Source of the DNA: Verrucomicrobiaceae bacterium
GTDB lineage: Bacteria; Verrucomicrobiota; Verrucomicrobiia; Verrucomicrobiales; Verrucomicrobiaceae
Direction: 5' to 3'
Assembly: GCA_016795465.1 (NCBI GenBank)
Contig: JAEUHK010000123.1
Span: 1-64,000 of the forward strand
Length of the DNA stretch: 64,000 nt
The notes under the pieces are model-generated. The model was not told the origin of the DNA, did not search any database, and worked only from the letters and a program-made list of their open reading frames with translations. Position numbers and translations under genes: made by a program. Of this stretch, positions 1-8,422 are shown piece after piece (within the stretch, counting starts at the first letter, position 1; each line of letters starts with the position of its first letter).

Positions 1-786
1 GACCTGTACAAAGCCTACGGCCGCAAAACCGGCGGCGGCATCCTCATCTACGGCCCCCCCGGCTGCGGCAAGACCCTCATCCTCCGCGCCGTCGCCGGAG
101 AAGTCCCCTGCAACTACCTCGCCGTCGGCCTCCACGAGATCTTCGACCCCTACTTCGGCAGCACCGAGCGCAACCTCCACCAGATCTTCGAGACCGCCCG
201 CGCCAACGCCCCCTGCGTCCTCGTCTTCGACGACCTCGACTCCCTCGCCCAGGACCGCCGCCAGATCCGTGAAAGCCAGATGCGCAACCTCGTGAACCAG
301 TTCCTTCATGAAATGGACGGCCTGCGCGGCGAAAACCAGCGCATCCTCGTCATCGGCGCCACCAACCAGCCCTGGGCCCTCGACCCCGCCTTCCGCCGCC
401 CCGGCCGCTTCGACCAGGCCGTCTTCGTCCCCCCGCCCGACGCCGCCGGCCGCTGCCAGATCATCGACCTCCTCATGGTGGACAAGCCCATGGCCAGCTT
501 CGCCACCGGGGAGCTCATCGACGCCACCACCGGCTTCTCCGGCGCCGACTTGAAATGGGTCTTCGACCGCGCCGCCGAGCTCGCCCTCTCCGCCGCCATC
601 CACACCGGCCAGCCCGTCCCCATCACCTTGGAGTTGCTCCTCGCCGTCACCGCCACGCACAAGCCCACCACCGCCGAGTGGTTCGAAGGCGTCCGCACCC
701 ACGCCCAGCAGGCCGCCCCCGACGCCTTCTTCAACGAAGTCCGCAAATTCCTCACCGCCCCGACGAACACGAAAAAGGACCGCTGA
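1..786 (+). CDS. AAA+ ATPase, C-terminal 261 residues (gene starts before the window)
   Basis: The reading frame is open from base 1 and ends at a TGA, so the 5' part of the gene is missing. The visible part is a complete AAA module. Walker A (GPPGCGKT) is at residues 18-25 of the fragment, a Walker B-like FDDLD is near residue 77, and a second-region-of-homology stretch (ATNQPWALDPAFRRPGRFD) with arginine-finger-type Arg residues is near 120-139, followed by the helical lid. The module resembles FtsH/Cdc48-type domains, but no protease HExxH follows before the stop, so it is not FtsH. Walker B has Asp where the catalytic Glu is usual. Such proteins remodel or unfold partners using ATP; the partner cannot be told without the N-terminal part. 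Codons are strongly C-ending. Confidence 0.85.
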   Translation, partial: DLYKAYGRKTGGGILIYGPPGCGKTLILRAVAGEVPCNYLAVGLHEIFDPYFGSTERNLHQIFETARANAPCVLVFDDLDSLAQDRRQIRESQMRNLVNQFLHEMDGLRGENQRILVIGATNQPWALDPAFRRPGRFDQAVFVPPPDAAGRCQIIDLLMVDKPMASFATGELIDATTGFSGADLKWVFDRAAELALSAAIHTGQPVPITLELLLAVTATHKPTTAEWFEGVRTHAQQAAPDAFFNEVRKFLTAPTNTKKDR

Positions 787-944
787 GCACGTCCGCCCCG
801 CCTGTGGAATGGGACACCTGAGTCCCCTAGGTCACATAGCACCCATGTGTCCTGTCAGCGGCTAGCCCTACGCCCCGCGTCCCCCCCGCGCAAAACCGCT
901 TGCCGCCACCGCCCCCGCGTGCGACACCATGCGCCCCGAAACAC

Positions 945-1019
945 GCGCCCGTAGTTCAACGGATAGAATGGTGGTCTCCGAAGCCGCAGATTCAGGTTCG
1001 ATTCCTGACGGGCGCACCA
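945..1019 (+). tRNA. tRNA-Arg (anticodon CCG)
   Basis: A full cloverleaf can be drawn. The acceptor stem is GCGCCCG with CGGGCGC, the D arm GTTC with GAAT, the anticodon stem GTGGT with GCCGC around the loop CTCCGAA (anticodon CCG, reading CGG), and the T arm TCAGG-TTCGATT-CCTGA. Discriminator A is followed by a genome-encoded CCA. It stands alone between the AAA gene and the PIG-L gene. A rarer-codon Arg isoacceptor is expected in a high-GC genome. Confidence 0.95.
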
Positions 1020-1191
1020 GCCGGAAACGCGGCCCCTGATACCGTTGCCTTCATCGGCAATCGTTCGTCCTCGTTGCCATGACAAGGCACTAGCAACCGC
1101 CGCCGGGTTTTGTGGCGTTGCAGCAGGACATGCAGTCGCTGACGAAGAGGCTGTGAACGATGCGGCGCGCGCGCGGCGTAATCCTGCCGCC

Positions 1192-2094
1192 ATGATCCGC
1201 TCTCTTCTCTCCGCCGTTATCTGTCTCGCCGCGCTTCACCTTCATGCGGAGGAAAAAAGCGACGGGAAGCTGCGCATCATCGTCTTTGGCGCGCATCCGG
1301 ATGATGCGGAATACAAAGCGGGTGGCAGTGCGGTGAAGTGGGCGCGGCAAGGACATCATGTGAAGCTGGTTTCGGTGACGAATGGCGACATTGGGCACTG
1401 GAAAGAAGCGGGCGGGCCGCTGGCACTGCGTCGCGCCGCGGAAGTCGCGGCGTGTGCGAAGAAACTCGGTGTGACCTCGCAAGTGCTCGACATCCACGAT
1501 GGCGAGCTGGTGCCGTCGCTGGAGTATCGGAAGCTGCTCACTCGGGTGATCCGCGAGTGGAAGGCGGACATCGTGATCGCGCCGCGGCCATGGGACTATC
1601 ATCCGGACCATCGCTACGTGGGCGTGCTGATTCAGGATGCGGCCTTCATGGTCGCGGTGCCGTTCATCGTGCCGGATGTGCCGCCGCTGAAGAAAAATCC
1701 CGTTTTTCTCTATTCGAGCGATGGTTTTCAGAAGCCCTATCCCTTCACGCCAGACGTCGCGGTGAGTGTGGATGATTCCTTTGAGCAAAAGCTCGACGGC
1801 ATTCACGAACTGACCTCGCAGCACTACGAAGGTGGCGCGAACGGCTCCGAGGAGCACGTGAAGAGCGTGCCACCGGCCAGCGATGAAGTGGGACGCCGTG
1901 CGTGGCTGAAACGCCGCTGGGGCGCGCGCCAGGGCAGCGAGGCGGACAAGTATCGCGAGCTGCTGGTGAAGTTGTATGGCGACGAAAAGGGCAGGGCGGT
2001 GAAGTATGCGGAGACCTTTGAGATCTGTGAGTATGGCCGCCGTCCGTCGCTGGAGGAGATCAAGAAGCTGTTTCCGTTTTACGACGCGAAGTGA
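1192..2094 (+). CDS. Exported PIG-L (LmbE-like) family deacetylase
   Basis: The 300-residue protein has a signal peptide (residues 1-19, cleavage near HAEE), so it acts in the periplasm or outside. The family signature AHPDD is at 34-38 and a downstream HPDH near 137 supplies the other zinc ligand; together they form the catalytic site of zinc-dependent N-acetylglucosamine deacetylases. The frame stays open to 1045, but the ATG at 1192 is chosen because it directly precedes the signal peptide and the upstream stretch is low-quality coding. Secreted PIG-L proteins are common in Verrucomicrobia and Planctomycetes and presumably trim N-acetyl sugars; the exact substrate is unknown. The gene is monocistronic, followed by a palindromic repeat. 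Confidence 0.85.
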   Translation: MIRSLLSAVICLAALHLHAEEKSDGKLRIIVFGAHPDDAEYKAGGSAVKWARQGHHVKLVSVTNGDIGHWKEAGGPLALRRAAEVAACAKKLGVTSQVLDIHDGELVPSLEYRKLLTRVIREWKADIVIAPRPWDYHPDHRYVGVLIQDAAFMVAVPFIVPDVPPLKKNPVFLYSSDGFQKPYPFTPDVAVSVDDSFEQKLDGIHELTSQHYEGGANGSEEHVKSVPPASDEVGRRAWLKRRWGARQGSEADKYRELLVKLYGDEKGRAVKYAETFEICEYGRRPSLEEIKKLFPFYDAK

Positions 2095-2113
2095 GCAGCA
2101 GTGAGTTTCGGCG

Positions 2114-2250
2114 GCAGCAAAGTGGCCATCTCGCTCCGCGAGATGAGCGCTGATGCTCGTGAAGGGGTGCGCCTGCTTCTCGGACTGCGTTAGCGCAGAA
2201 GTTGCCACGCGCTGTGTTCCTCTCGCGGAGCGAGAGGACTACTTTGCTTC
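2114..2250. repeat. REP/BIME-like palindromic repeat with two hairpins
   Basis: Two hairpins with the core CTCGCTCCGCGAG / CTCGCGGAGCGAG (2127-2145 and 2219-2237) sit in opposite orientation. Their flanks (GCAAAGTGGCC at left, the reverse complement GAAGCAAAGTAGTCC at right) extend the inverted repeat to about 30 bases per arm. The right arm runs into the last codons and the stop of the phosphoesterase gene at 2239. The layout is that of a REP/BIME element mobilised in trans by a RAYT transposase; no such transposase is in the window. Confidence 0.7.
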
Positions 2251-2952
2251 GCAGATCGTCGCTTCATGTCGCCACACGCGCCCTGGGGCACAAATCCACT
2301 GCTCGATGATGTTCGCGCTCTTGTAAGCACCTCCAGCAGCCCACGGAGAAAAAGCCGGAAGCAGCCAGCGCTCGCGTGAATCGCTGAGTTTTTCGCGAAC
2401 GAGCGCGGGAAACCTCAAACGCAGCCCGGCACCGTCGCTGAGCGCGATGGCGGGGTGTTCGTGGCCGGTGATGTGGACTGCGTCGGCGGCTGTGGCGTGC
2501 CTCTCGACCGCCTTGAAATGATGGCCGTGCGAGAAGAGGAAGCCGGGTTCCCGATGCGTCTCGACAAAGGGCCAGTTGTTGCGCAGCGCAGGCCGGTCGT
2601 GGTTGCCAAGGATGCAGATGATCTCCGAGACATGTGGCTGGAGGTTTTCGAGCAGTTTCAGGGTCTCGGTGGCCGACCCCGAGCCGTCCATGATGTCTCC
2701 CACAAGGATGAGGCGGCGTGGCAGGTGGTCCGACAGCAACGCAAGCAGCGTCTGCTCGATCTGCGGCATGCCAAAGTCAGGCAACAGCGCCCCCTGGCGC
2801 GCCCGATGCACCTCGTAGCCGAAATGGATGTCCGCCACGGCCATCCAGCGCTGCGTGGCATGCACCAGCGCCCGACGGCTGTCGAGCAGCACATCGGGGG
2901 TGACGTTTGCGGTGGCAAAGCGTGTGGAAGCGGCTAAAGACACGGCCCCCAA
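2239..2952 (-). CDS. Metallophosphoesterase, PdeM-like (ligase-associated type)
   Basis: Up to 237 residues with all calcineurin-like metal-binding motifs: DIH (41-43), GDIMDG (85-90), GNHD (116-119), SHGHH (141-145) and GHEH (163-166). Size and motif spacing match the ligase-associated DNA-damage-response endonuclease PdeM group, which acts on phosphodiesters in the cytoplasm. The usual partners (DNA ligase, exonuclease, helicase) are not adjacent, so the DNA-repair role is inference. The longest form starts at TTG 2952. The first ATG is 36 codons downstream, right before the first motif, so the true start is probably an alternative codon in between. It is divergent from lysS with about 14 bases between starts. 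The final EAK-stop codons lie in a palindromic repeat arm. Confidence 0.8.
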   Translation of the reverse strand: MGAVSLAASTRFATANVTPDVLLDSRRALVHATQRWMAVADIHFGYEVHRARQGALLPDFGMPQIEQTLLALLSDHLPRRLILVGDIMDGSGSATETLKLLENLQPHVSEIICILGNHDRPALRNNWPFVETHREPGFLFSHGHHFKAVERHATAADAVHITGHEHPAIALSDGAGLRLRFPALVREKLSDSRERWLLPAFSPWAAGGAYKSANIIEQWICAPGRVWRHEATICEAK

Positions 2953-2966
2953 TCAACTCCCACGCC

Positions 2967-4436
2967 ATGGAACCGCAAGCCAACGCTCCCACAGAATCCG
3001 AACTGCTCCAAATCCGCCGCGAAAAACTCGACGGATTGACCAAAGCGGGCGTGGATGCGTTTGGTGGTCGTTATGACACCACGCATCAGCCCGGAGCGCT
3101 GAAGGCGAACTTTGAAGAAAACCTCACCGTCAGCGTCGCGGGCCGCATTTTGAGCCGTCGTGAGATGGGGAAGGCCACCTTCTTTGACCTCGGTGACATC
3201 TCCGGCCGCATGCAGTGCTATCTGAGCAAGAGTGACGTGGGTGATGAGGCTTACGCGCAGTTCAGCCAGCTCGTGGACATCGGCGATTTCGTCGGCGTGG
3301 AAGGTTTCACCTTCATCACGAAGCGCGGTGAAAAATCCATCCACATCAAGAAGCTCACGCCGCTGTCCAAGGCGCTGCGTCCGCTGCCGGACAAGTGGCA
3401 TGGCGTCACCGACAAGGAGATCAAATACCGCCAGCGCTACCTCGACCTCATCTCGAATGAGAAGAGCCAGGATGTCTTCCGCAAACGCATCCAGATGGTC
3501 GCCGCCATCCGCAACTACATGCAAGAGCGCGGCTTCCTCGAAGTCGAGACGCCGATGATGCAGGACGTGCCCGGCGGTGCCGCGGCAAAGCCCTTCGAGA
3601 CCTTCTTCCACGCGCTGAACCAGCCGATGTTCCTGCGCATCGCCCCGGAGCTGTATTTGAAGCGCCTGCTCGTGGCAGGCTTCACGCAGATTTTCGAATT
3701 GAACCGCAACTTCCGCAATGAAGGCCTCAGCCGCCGTCACAATCCGGAGTTCACCATGCTGGAGGCCTATTGGGCCTACGCCGACTTCGAAAAGATGGCC
3801 GACCTCGTCGAAGGCATGATCTGCCACCTCGCTGAAAACTTCTGTGGCGGCCTCAAGATTGAGCACAAGGACGAGGAGGGTAATGTCACCAAGACCATCA
3901 ACCTCGCGCGTCCGTGGAAGCGTGCTCGCTACACCGATCTGCTCAAGAGCATCGACCCGAAGTGGTATGACTACACGCCCGAGCAGCGCAAAGAACGCGC
4001 CAAGGAACTCGGCGTCGAGATCGGAGCCAACTTCGAGGACTACGAGGTCACGCAGCATGTCTTCGAGCGCCTCATCGAGGCGAAGCAGTTCGATCCTCTC
4101 TACGTCACGCATTGCCCGAAGGAACTCGTGCCACTGGCGAAGCAAAACGCCGAGGACGATTCCATCGTCGATGTCTATGAACTCGTCATCAACGGCCAGG
4201 AGATCAGCCCCGGCTACTCCGAACTGAACAACCCCATCGTCCAGCGCGAGCGCCTGGAGCACCAGGCCGGCGAGGAGACGCAAAAGATCGACGAGGAGTT
4301 CATCCTCGCCCTCGAGCACGGCATGCCGCCCGCCGGCGGCATCGGCATCGGCATCGACCGCCTCATCATGATGCTCACCGGCGCCGAAAGCATCCGCGAC
4401 GTGATCCTCTTCCCGCAGTTGAAGCGGAAGGAGTGA
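2967..4436 (+). CDS. lysS: Lysyl-tRNA synthetase, class II
   Basis: The 489-residue enzyme charges tRNA-Lys with lysine in the cytoplasm. It has the N-terminal OB-fold anticodon-binding domain (around SVAGRILSRREMGKATFFD), class II motif 2 (FRNEGLSRRHNPEFTMLE) and motif 3 near the C-terminus (GIGIGIDRLIMML). Length and order match bacterial LysRS. The ATG at 2967 is preferred over an upstream in-frame start at 2907, because the extension would overlap the divergent phosphoesterase and the family N-terminus begins near QIRREKL. It is monocistronic. The short divergent interval implies overlapping promoters with the phosphoesterase gene. Confidence 0.97.
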   Translation: MEPQANAPTESELLQIRREKLDGLTKAGVDAFGGRYDTTHQPGALKANFEENLTVSVAGRILSRREMGKATFFDLGDISGRMQCYLSKSDVGDEAYAQFSQLVDIGDFVGVEGFTFITKRGEKSIHIKKLTPLSKALRPLPDKWHGVTDKEIKYRQRYLDLISNEKSQDVFRKRIQMVAAIRNYMQERGFLEVETPMMQDVPGGAAAKPFETFFHALNQPMFLRIAPELYLKRLLVAGFTQIFELNRNFRNEGLSRRHNPEFTMLEAYWAYADFEKMADLVEGMICHLAENFCGGLKIEHKDEEGNVTKTINLARPWKRARYTDLLKSIDPKWYDYTPEQRKERAKELGVEIGANFEDYEVTQHVFERLIEAKQFDPLYVTHCPKELVPLAKQNAEDDSIVDVYELVINGQEISPGYSELNNPIVQRERLEHQAGEETQKIDEEFILALEHGMPPAGGIGIGIDRLIMMLTGAESIRDVILFPQLKRKE

Positions 4437-4693
4437 ATTCGTTTGGAGCCGCAGCCAAAGGCGGAACCCAGTCACTGGGGACTGATCCCGACAGCGTTTA
4501 TTTCGGGCAAAGGTAGAAGCTGTGGGAGTATCAGGTAAGTCCTCGCGGCTTGAAGCTCAAAGTGAGGGAACTAAATCGCCGACTTCGGGGGGGATAGGAG
4601 CGGCCCGCTCTTGTCCTCAGGACAAGCTAAACTCCATGGGGTTTTGGCAAATCCCCCTTGGCAGGTGCTTATAATAACCATAAATTAAGCGTC
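4437..4693. other. Intergenic region with perfect short palindrome
   Basis: These 257 non-coding bases lie between lysS and the CAP-domain gene. They hold a perfect palindrome with 8-bp arms, CTTGTCCTCAGGACAAG (4610-4626), and no oligo-T tract, so a terminator is not evident. A TATAAT hexamer lies at 4670-4675, 18 bases before the next start codon, but no well-spaced -35 hexamer is visible (a TTGGCA lies 20 bases upstream, longer than ideal). The palindrome may be an operator or a repeat remnant. Confidence 0.35.
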
Positions 4694-5815
4694 ATGCCAT
4701 CGTTCCGACCCACCGCCAGTCAGCTCATCCTCCACGGATGCGTGGCGGCTTGGTGTCTGCTGGGTGGCTTTTCAAAGGCGGCGGACCCGACGGCGGAGCA
4801 ACAGTATTGGCTGGAGCTGACGAACCGCTTCCGAGCTGATCCGCAGGGCGAGCTTTCGAAGCTGGTGAACTTCTCCTCGCCCGGCGTGTGGGCACCGGTG
4901 AAGTCCAGCGATCCCTATGTGGTGAATGCGCTGAACTACTTCGGCACCGACGCGGCGACACTAGCTGCCCAATTTGCCACGCTCACTGCCGCCCCGGCGC
5001 TCGCGTGGAACAACAACCTGAATGTCTCCGCCACGAACTACTCCGACCTCATGGTGTCGCTCGACCAGCAGGCGCACACGCTCGATGGATTGAGCATTCC
5101 ACAGCGAGTGCTGGCGGGTGGTTACGGCCCGAACTGGCTCAAGGCAGGCGAAAATCTCTTCGCCGCCACGCAAACACTCATCCACGGTCACTCCGGCATG
5201 GTGATCGACTGGGGTGACGAAGATGGCAACGGCTCCGCCCCCTTCGGCACTGGCATTCAAAACCCCGCCGGGCACCGCATCGCCCTGCTCGACCGGCAGT
5301 TCAAAGAGATGGGCATCGGCTTTCAGAGCACGCTCATCCCCGGCGGCAATCTCAACGCCACCGGCCCCTACGTCGTTACCCAGCACCTCGGCAGCCGCTA
5401 CCGTCTCGACGGCGGTACTTACTACTCTGACGCCATCCTCACGGGCAGCGTGTATGAGGACACCATCGCCGCGGATGCGTTTTACACACCGGGCGAGGGC
5501 CTTGCGGGCGTGGCGGTGAATGTGTATGACGATCTCACAAACACGCTGCTGCTTTCCGGCTTCACCAACGGCGTCGGCGGCTACAACATCTCCCTGCAAG
5601 GCCTCACCACCGGCGTCACTTACCGTGTCGAGGCGCCGTCCACCGGACTCACCGCCCAGGTTTTCACCCTCAACTCGACCGTCGAGAACTTCGGCGCACC
5701 CGTGATCATGTTCGACAATGTGTACGCCTCTTTTCAAACCGTGCCGGAGCCGGGAAGCGGGCTGCTTTGCCTTGTCGCGGGGCTGCTCGTGTGCCTGAAT
5801 CGCCGTCGTGTTTAA
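4694..5815 (+). CDS. CAP/SCP-domain secreted protein with SdrD-like domain and PEP-CTERM anchor
   Basis: The 373-residue protein starts with a signal peptide (about 1-30). A CAP-superfamily region follows (about 35-210: 'YWLELTNRFRADP', paired His and Glu further on), as in SCP/PR1-like bacterial proteins. A Cna-B/SdrD-like beta domain comes next (about 240-330, GSVYEDTIAADAFYTPGEGL). It ends in a PEP-CTERM sorting tail: VPEPGSG, a hydrophobic stretch and basic RRR. It is therefore exported and probably processed by exosortase. CAP domains bind lipids or act as peptidase-like folds; the role here is unknown. ATG 4694 is chosen over 4658 because the signal peptide follows it. Confidence 0.8.
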   Translation: MPSFRPTASQLILHGCVAAWCLLGGFSKAADPTAEQQYWLELTNRFRADPQGELSKLVNFSSPGVWAPVKSSDPYVVNALNYFGTDAATLAAQFATLTAAPALAWNNNLNVSATNYSDLMVSLDQQAHTLDGLSIPQRVLAGGYGPNWLKAGENLFAATQTLIHGHSGMVIDWGDEDGNGSAPFGTGIQNPAGHRIALLDRQFKEMGIGFQSTLIPGGNLNATGPYVVTQHLGSRYRLDGGTYYSDAILTGSVYEDTIAADAFYTPGEGLAGVAVNVYDDLTNTLLLSGFTNGVGGYNISLQGLTTGVTYRVEAPSTGLTAQVFTLNSTVENFGAPVIMFDNVYASFQTVPEPGSGLLCLVAGLLVCLNRRRV

Positions 5816-5825
5816 CCCAACAGCC

Positions 5826-6875
5826 ATGCTCCGACTTCTCGCCCTTGTGTTGATGCTCGCCAGTGCCGTGCACGCGCAGGATCTCGCCACCGAAATCCGC
5901 ACCGTCATTGATGAATACGAAAACGCCGTGCGGGCGAACACGCTCAAGATCATCAACGCCCCCACCGAGGAGGAGAAAAACAAATACCGCCAGACCATCC
6001 CCAGCGCCGGACCTTGCGCGACGAAGCTGATGCAGATCATCAAGGCGAACGCGGACAAGCCGGAGGTCGTGCCCGCCGTGTGCTGGCTCGTCACCGGTGC
6101 AGCGAGCTTTCCCGAAGGCGAAGAAGCCAAGAAGATGCTCGCCACGACCTATGCGGGCAGCGCGGGCATCGCCGCCACCGTGCGCCAGCTCGAGTATCAG
6201 GGCCTGTTTGGCGAGCCCGCGGCTCTCGCGGTGCTGGAGAAAAACAAGAACCGCGAGGAGATCGCCGCCGCGCTCTACACGCTTGGGGCCATCCACTTCA
6301 AAAACTTCGACGCCAGCGCCGACAGAGCCTCCGCCGAGGCCTCGAAGCCGAAGTGCATCGACTACTTCCAGCGCCTCAACGCCGACTACTCCGATGTCGT
6401 CATCCAGGGCTTCAAGCTCAGCGACCTCGCCGGCAAGATGCTCTTTGAGATGACCAACCTGCAAGCCGGCAGCGAAGCCCCCGAGATCGAGGGCAAGGAC
6501 AAGGACGGCAAGCCGCTGAAGCTCTCCGACTTCCGCGGGAAACACGTCATCGTCATTTTCTGGGGCGGCTGGTGCCACGCTTGCCATGGCATCCTGCCGC
6601 TGATGAACGACACCGCCGCGAAGTTCAAAGACAAGCCCGCCGCCGTCCTCGGCGTGAACACCGATATCGACGTCGAAGCCCCGAAAGCCCTCGCCACCTA
6701 CCAGGTGACCTTTCCGAACATCCTCGACAACACCAGCAGCGGTCCCAACACCACGCTCTACAACCTCCGCAACTTCCCCACCCTCTACCTCATCGACCCC
6801 AAAGGCGTGATCCTCCTCAAAAACGCCTCCCTCGATGCGATGGTGGCACGCATCGAGGCGGATCTGGCGAAGTAA
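5826..6875 (+). CDS. Exported TlpA/AhpC-TSA-like thiol-disulfide protein
   Basis: The 349-residue protein has a signal peptide (MLRLLALVLMLASAVHAQ). A helical N-terminal half of about 200 residues is not recognised. The C-terminal thioredoxin fold has its redox motif WCHAC (Cys250 and Cys253) and the later cis-Pro region near NFPTLYLID. It fits a periplasmic TlpA-like disulfide reductase or peroxiredoxin. The ATG at 5826 gives the signal peptide; an in-frame ATG at 5808 would overlap the upstream stop. It follows the CAP gene by 10 bases and is likely co-transcribed with it. The CHAC dipeptide (His-Ala) differs from the usual CxPC. Confidence 0.8.
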   Translation: MLRLLALVLMLASAVHAQDLATEIRTVIDEYENAVRANTLKIINAPTEEEKNKYRQTIPSAGPCATKLMQIIKANADKPEVVPAVCWLVTGAASFPEGEEAKKMLATTYAGSAGIAATVRQLEYQGLFGEPAALAVLEKNKNREEIAAALYTLGAIHFKNFDASADRASAEASKPKCIDYFQRLNADYSDVVIQGFKLSDLAGKMLFEMTNLQAGSEAPEIEGKDKDGKPLKLSDFRGKHVIVIFWGGWCHACHGILPLMNDTAAKFKDKPAAVLGVNTDIDVEAPKALATYQVTFPNILDNTSSGPNTTLYNLRNFPTLYLIDPKGVILLKNASLDAMVARIEADLAK

Positions 6876-6942
6876 GGATTCACAACGCGAGTCGTCGAAG
6901 GTATACCCGGCGTCGTCACATTTTGTGAAAAGCGGTTTAACA

Positions 6943-7020
6943 CCACGAAGGGTCACGAATGAGCACGAATGGTTTATAAAGCAGGAGAATCCATTGGTGA
7001 AAATTCGTGAGCCTTCGTGG
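6943..7020. repeat. Inverted repeat (18-bp arms, one mismatch)
   Basis: CCACGAAGGGTCACGAAT at 6943-6960 is matched by its reverse complement at 7003-7020 with one mismatch. The 42-base spacer carries another partial GAGCACGAAT copy. It lies just upstream of the Lnt-like gene and has the look of a REP-type mobile palindrome. It could also form a hairpin in the mRNA leader of the next gene. Confidence 0.7.
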
Positions 7021-7069
7021 TTCAAAAATCACAAAAGCTGATGACGCTCAGTATAGAATCGCCAGCATC

Positions 7070-8422
7070 ATGCCCGTTCATTTCTTTGTCCTGACCCTCG
7101 GAGGAGTCATTTATGCGCTGGCGTTCCCGCCACACGGTTGGTCGCCGTTGGTCTTTGTCGGGCTGGGAATGCTTATGTGGGGCTTCAGAGGTTTGAGTGC
7201 CGCAAAGGCCTTTCGTCGCGGTTTGATATGGGGACTCGCGGCCTTCGGATTCGGGCTGTCTTGGTTTGGGAATATCTTCTCCGTCCTCAGCCCGGTGCTC
7301 TGGTTCATCCTCGCCCTCTTTCCGGCCTGCTTCGCGGCCTTGTCTGCCTTCGCAGCATCTCACGGGCTGAAACGATGGTCACTGGCATCCTTCATGGCAC
7401 TCGCCTGGTGCGCCACGGAGTTCATCCGCTGTGAAATCATGCCGCTGCGCTTCCCTTGGATGAGCGCAGGACTCGCTTTGGAGCCTTGGCCGCTGGTCTC
7501 GTGGATTGGCGTATATGGGCTGGGCTTGGTGGTGATTTTTGCACTCGCTGCAGCCATGCGAACAGGATGGAAGGCAGCGTGGCTGTTTCCGATTATCCTT
7601 CTGGCGTGTTTTGCCGAGTCGATTCGTGAATTCAAAAGCTCCAGACAGGTAGGCACGTTGTCGGCGGCACTCGTGCAGGCCGAAACGGCTCCTCTCAGCC
7701 GCTATCTCGAACTCACGGAAAAGACCAACAACAGCACCAAACTCATCGTGTGGCCTGAATACGCCGTTCCGAAGGATGTGCGAGCTTCGAGTGACCTCGC
7801 GACGATTCAGGCTTTGGCGGCCAAACGGAACGCGATCATCGTTTTCGGCACTCAAACCAGTCTCGGAGGGTCTAAATGGCAAAACACGGCTCTCACCGTC
7901 GATGGGACTAGAGTGCTCGGCGAGCATGGCAAGCATCACACGGTGCATCTTTTCGACGATGGCGAATCAGGAACCACGATGAAGGCCATCGACACACCGC
8001 TGGGGCGCATGGGCACGCCTGTTTGCTTCGACTGCGACTTCCAAGATGTGGTGCGTCACATGACGCTCGACGGCGCGGAGTTCTTCGCCGTGCCTTCGAT
8101 GGATGCGGCGCACTGGGGCGAGAAGCAGCACATCCAGCATGCGCAACTCTTCAGACTTCGCTCGGCAGAAAACTACCGCCCATTCGTCGTGGCTGCCTCG
8201 TCGGGTGTCTCGCAGATGATTGACCCGTTCGGCCGATGGAGCTGTCGCATTCCCCCAATGGTGGAAGAGGTGCTCAATGGTCGTCTAACGCCCGAAAAGC
8301 AGCTCACCTTCTTCACCCGCTGGGGCTGGCTTACGCCCTGGGTGGCGATGGCTTCACTCCTGTTTTGGATGATCCGGCTGTGGAAGATTGGTCGTGCAAA
8401 TCTCAAATCCTCGCGCCCATGA
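7070..8422 (+). CDS. Apolipoprotein N-acyltransferase-like membrane protein
   Basis: The 450-residue protein has about six hydrophobic N-terminal segments (residues 1-190), a carbon-nitrogen hydrolase domain (about 205-420) and a final transmembrane segment, the architecture of Lnt. Family alignment suggests a Glu-Lys-Cys triad at Glu230 (WPEYAVP), Lys288 (GKHHTVHLFDDGE) and Cys319 (GTPVCFDCDF). Lnt N-acylates the diacylglyceryl-cysteine of lipoproteins in the inner membrane, and lipoproteins occur in this window. The protein is shorter than E. coli Lnt (about 510), so a divergent second paralog is possible. ATG 7070 is chosen because it directly precedes the first membrane helix. The 3' end overlaps the convergent CNNM gene by 20 bases. 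Confidence 0.8.
   Translation: MPVHFFVLTLGGVIYALAFPPHGWSPLVFVGLGMLMWGFRGLSAAKAFRRGLIWGLAAFGFGLSWFGNIFSVLSPVLWFILALFPACFAALSAFAASHGLKRWSLASFMALAWCATEFIRCEIMPLRFPWMSAGLALEPWPLVSWIGVYGLGLVVIFALAAAMRTGWKAAWLFPIILLACFAESIREFKSSRQVGTLSAALVQAETAPLSRYLELTEKTNNSTKLIVWPEYAVPKDVRASSDLATIQALAAKRNAIIVFGTQTSLGGSKWQNTALTVDGTRVLGEHGKHHTVHLFDDGESGTTMKAIDTPLGRMGTPVCFDCDFQDVVRHMTLDGAEFFAVPSMDAAHWGEKQHIQHAQLFRLRSAENYRPFVVAASSGVSQMIDPFGRWSCRIPPMVEEVLNGRLTPEKQLTFFTRWGWLTPWVAMASLLFWMIRLWKIGRANLKSSRP

Noticed and set aside
900..1082. 60-codon frame over the tRNA-Arg gene
   Set aside because: The stretch is explained by a complete tRNA cloverleaf; the frame has no leader or motif.
4670..4675. TATAAT hexamer before the CAP gene as a promoter
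   Set aside because: No -35 box at proper distance; kept only as part of the intergenic description.
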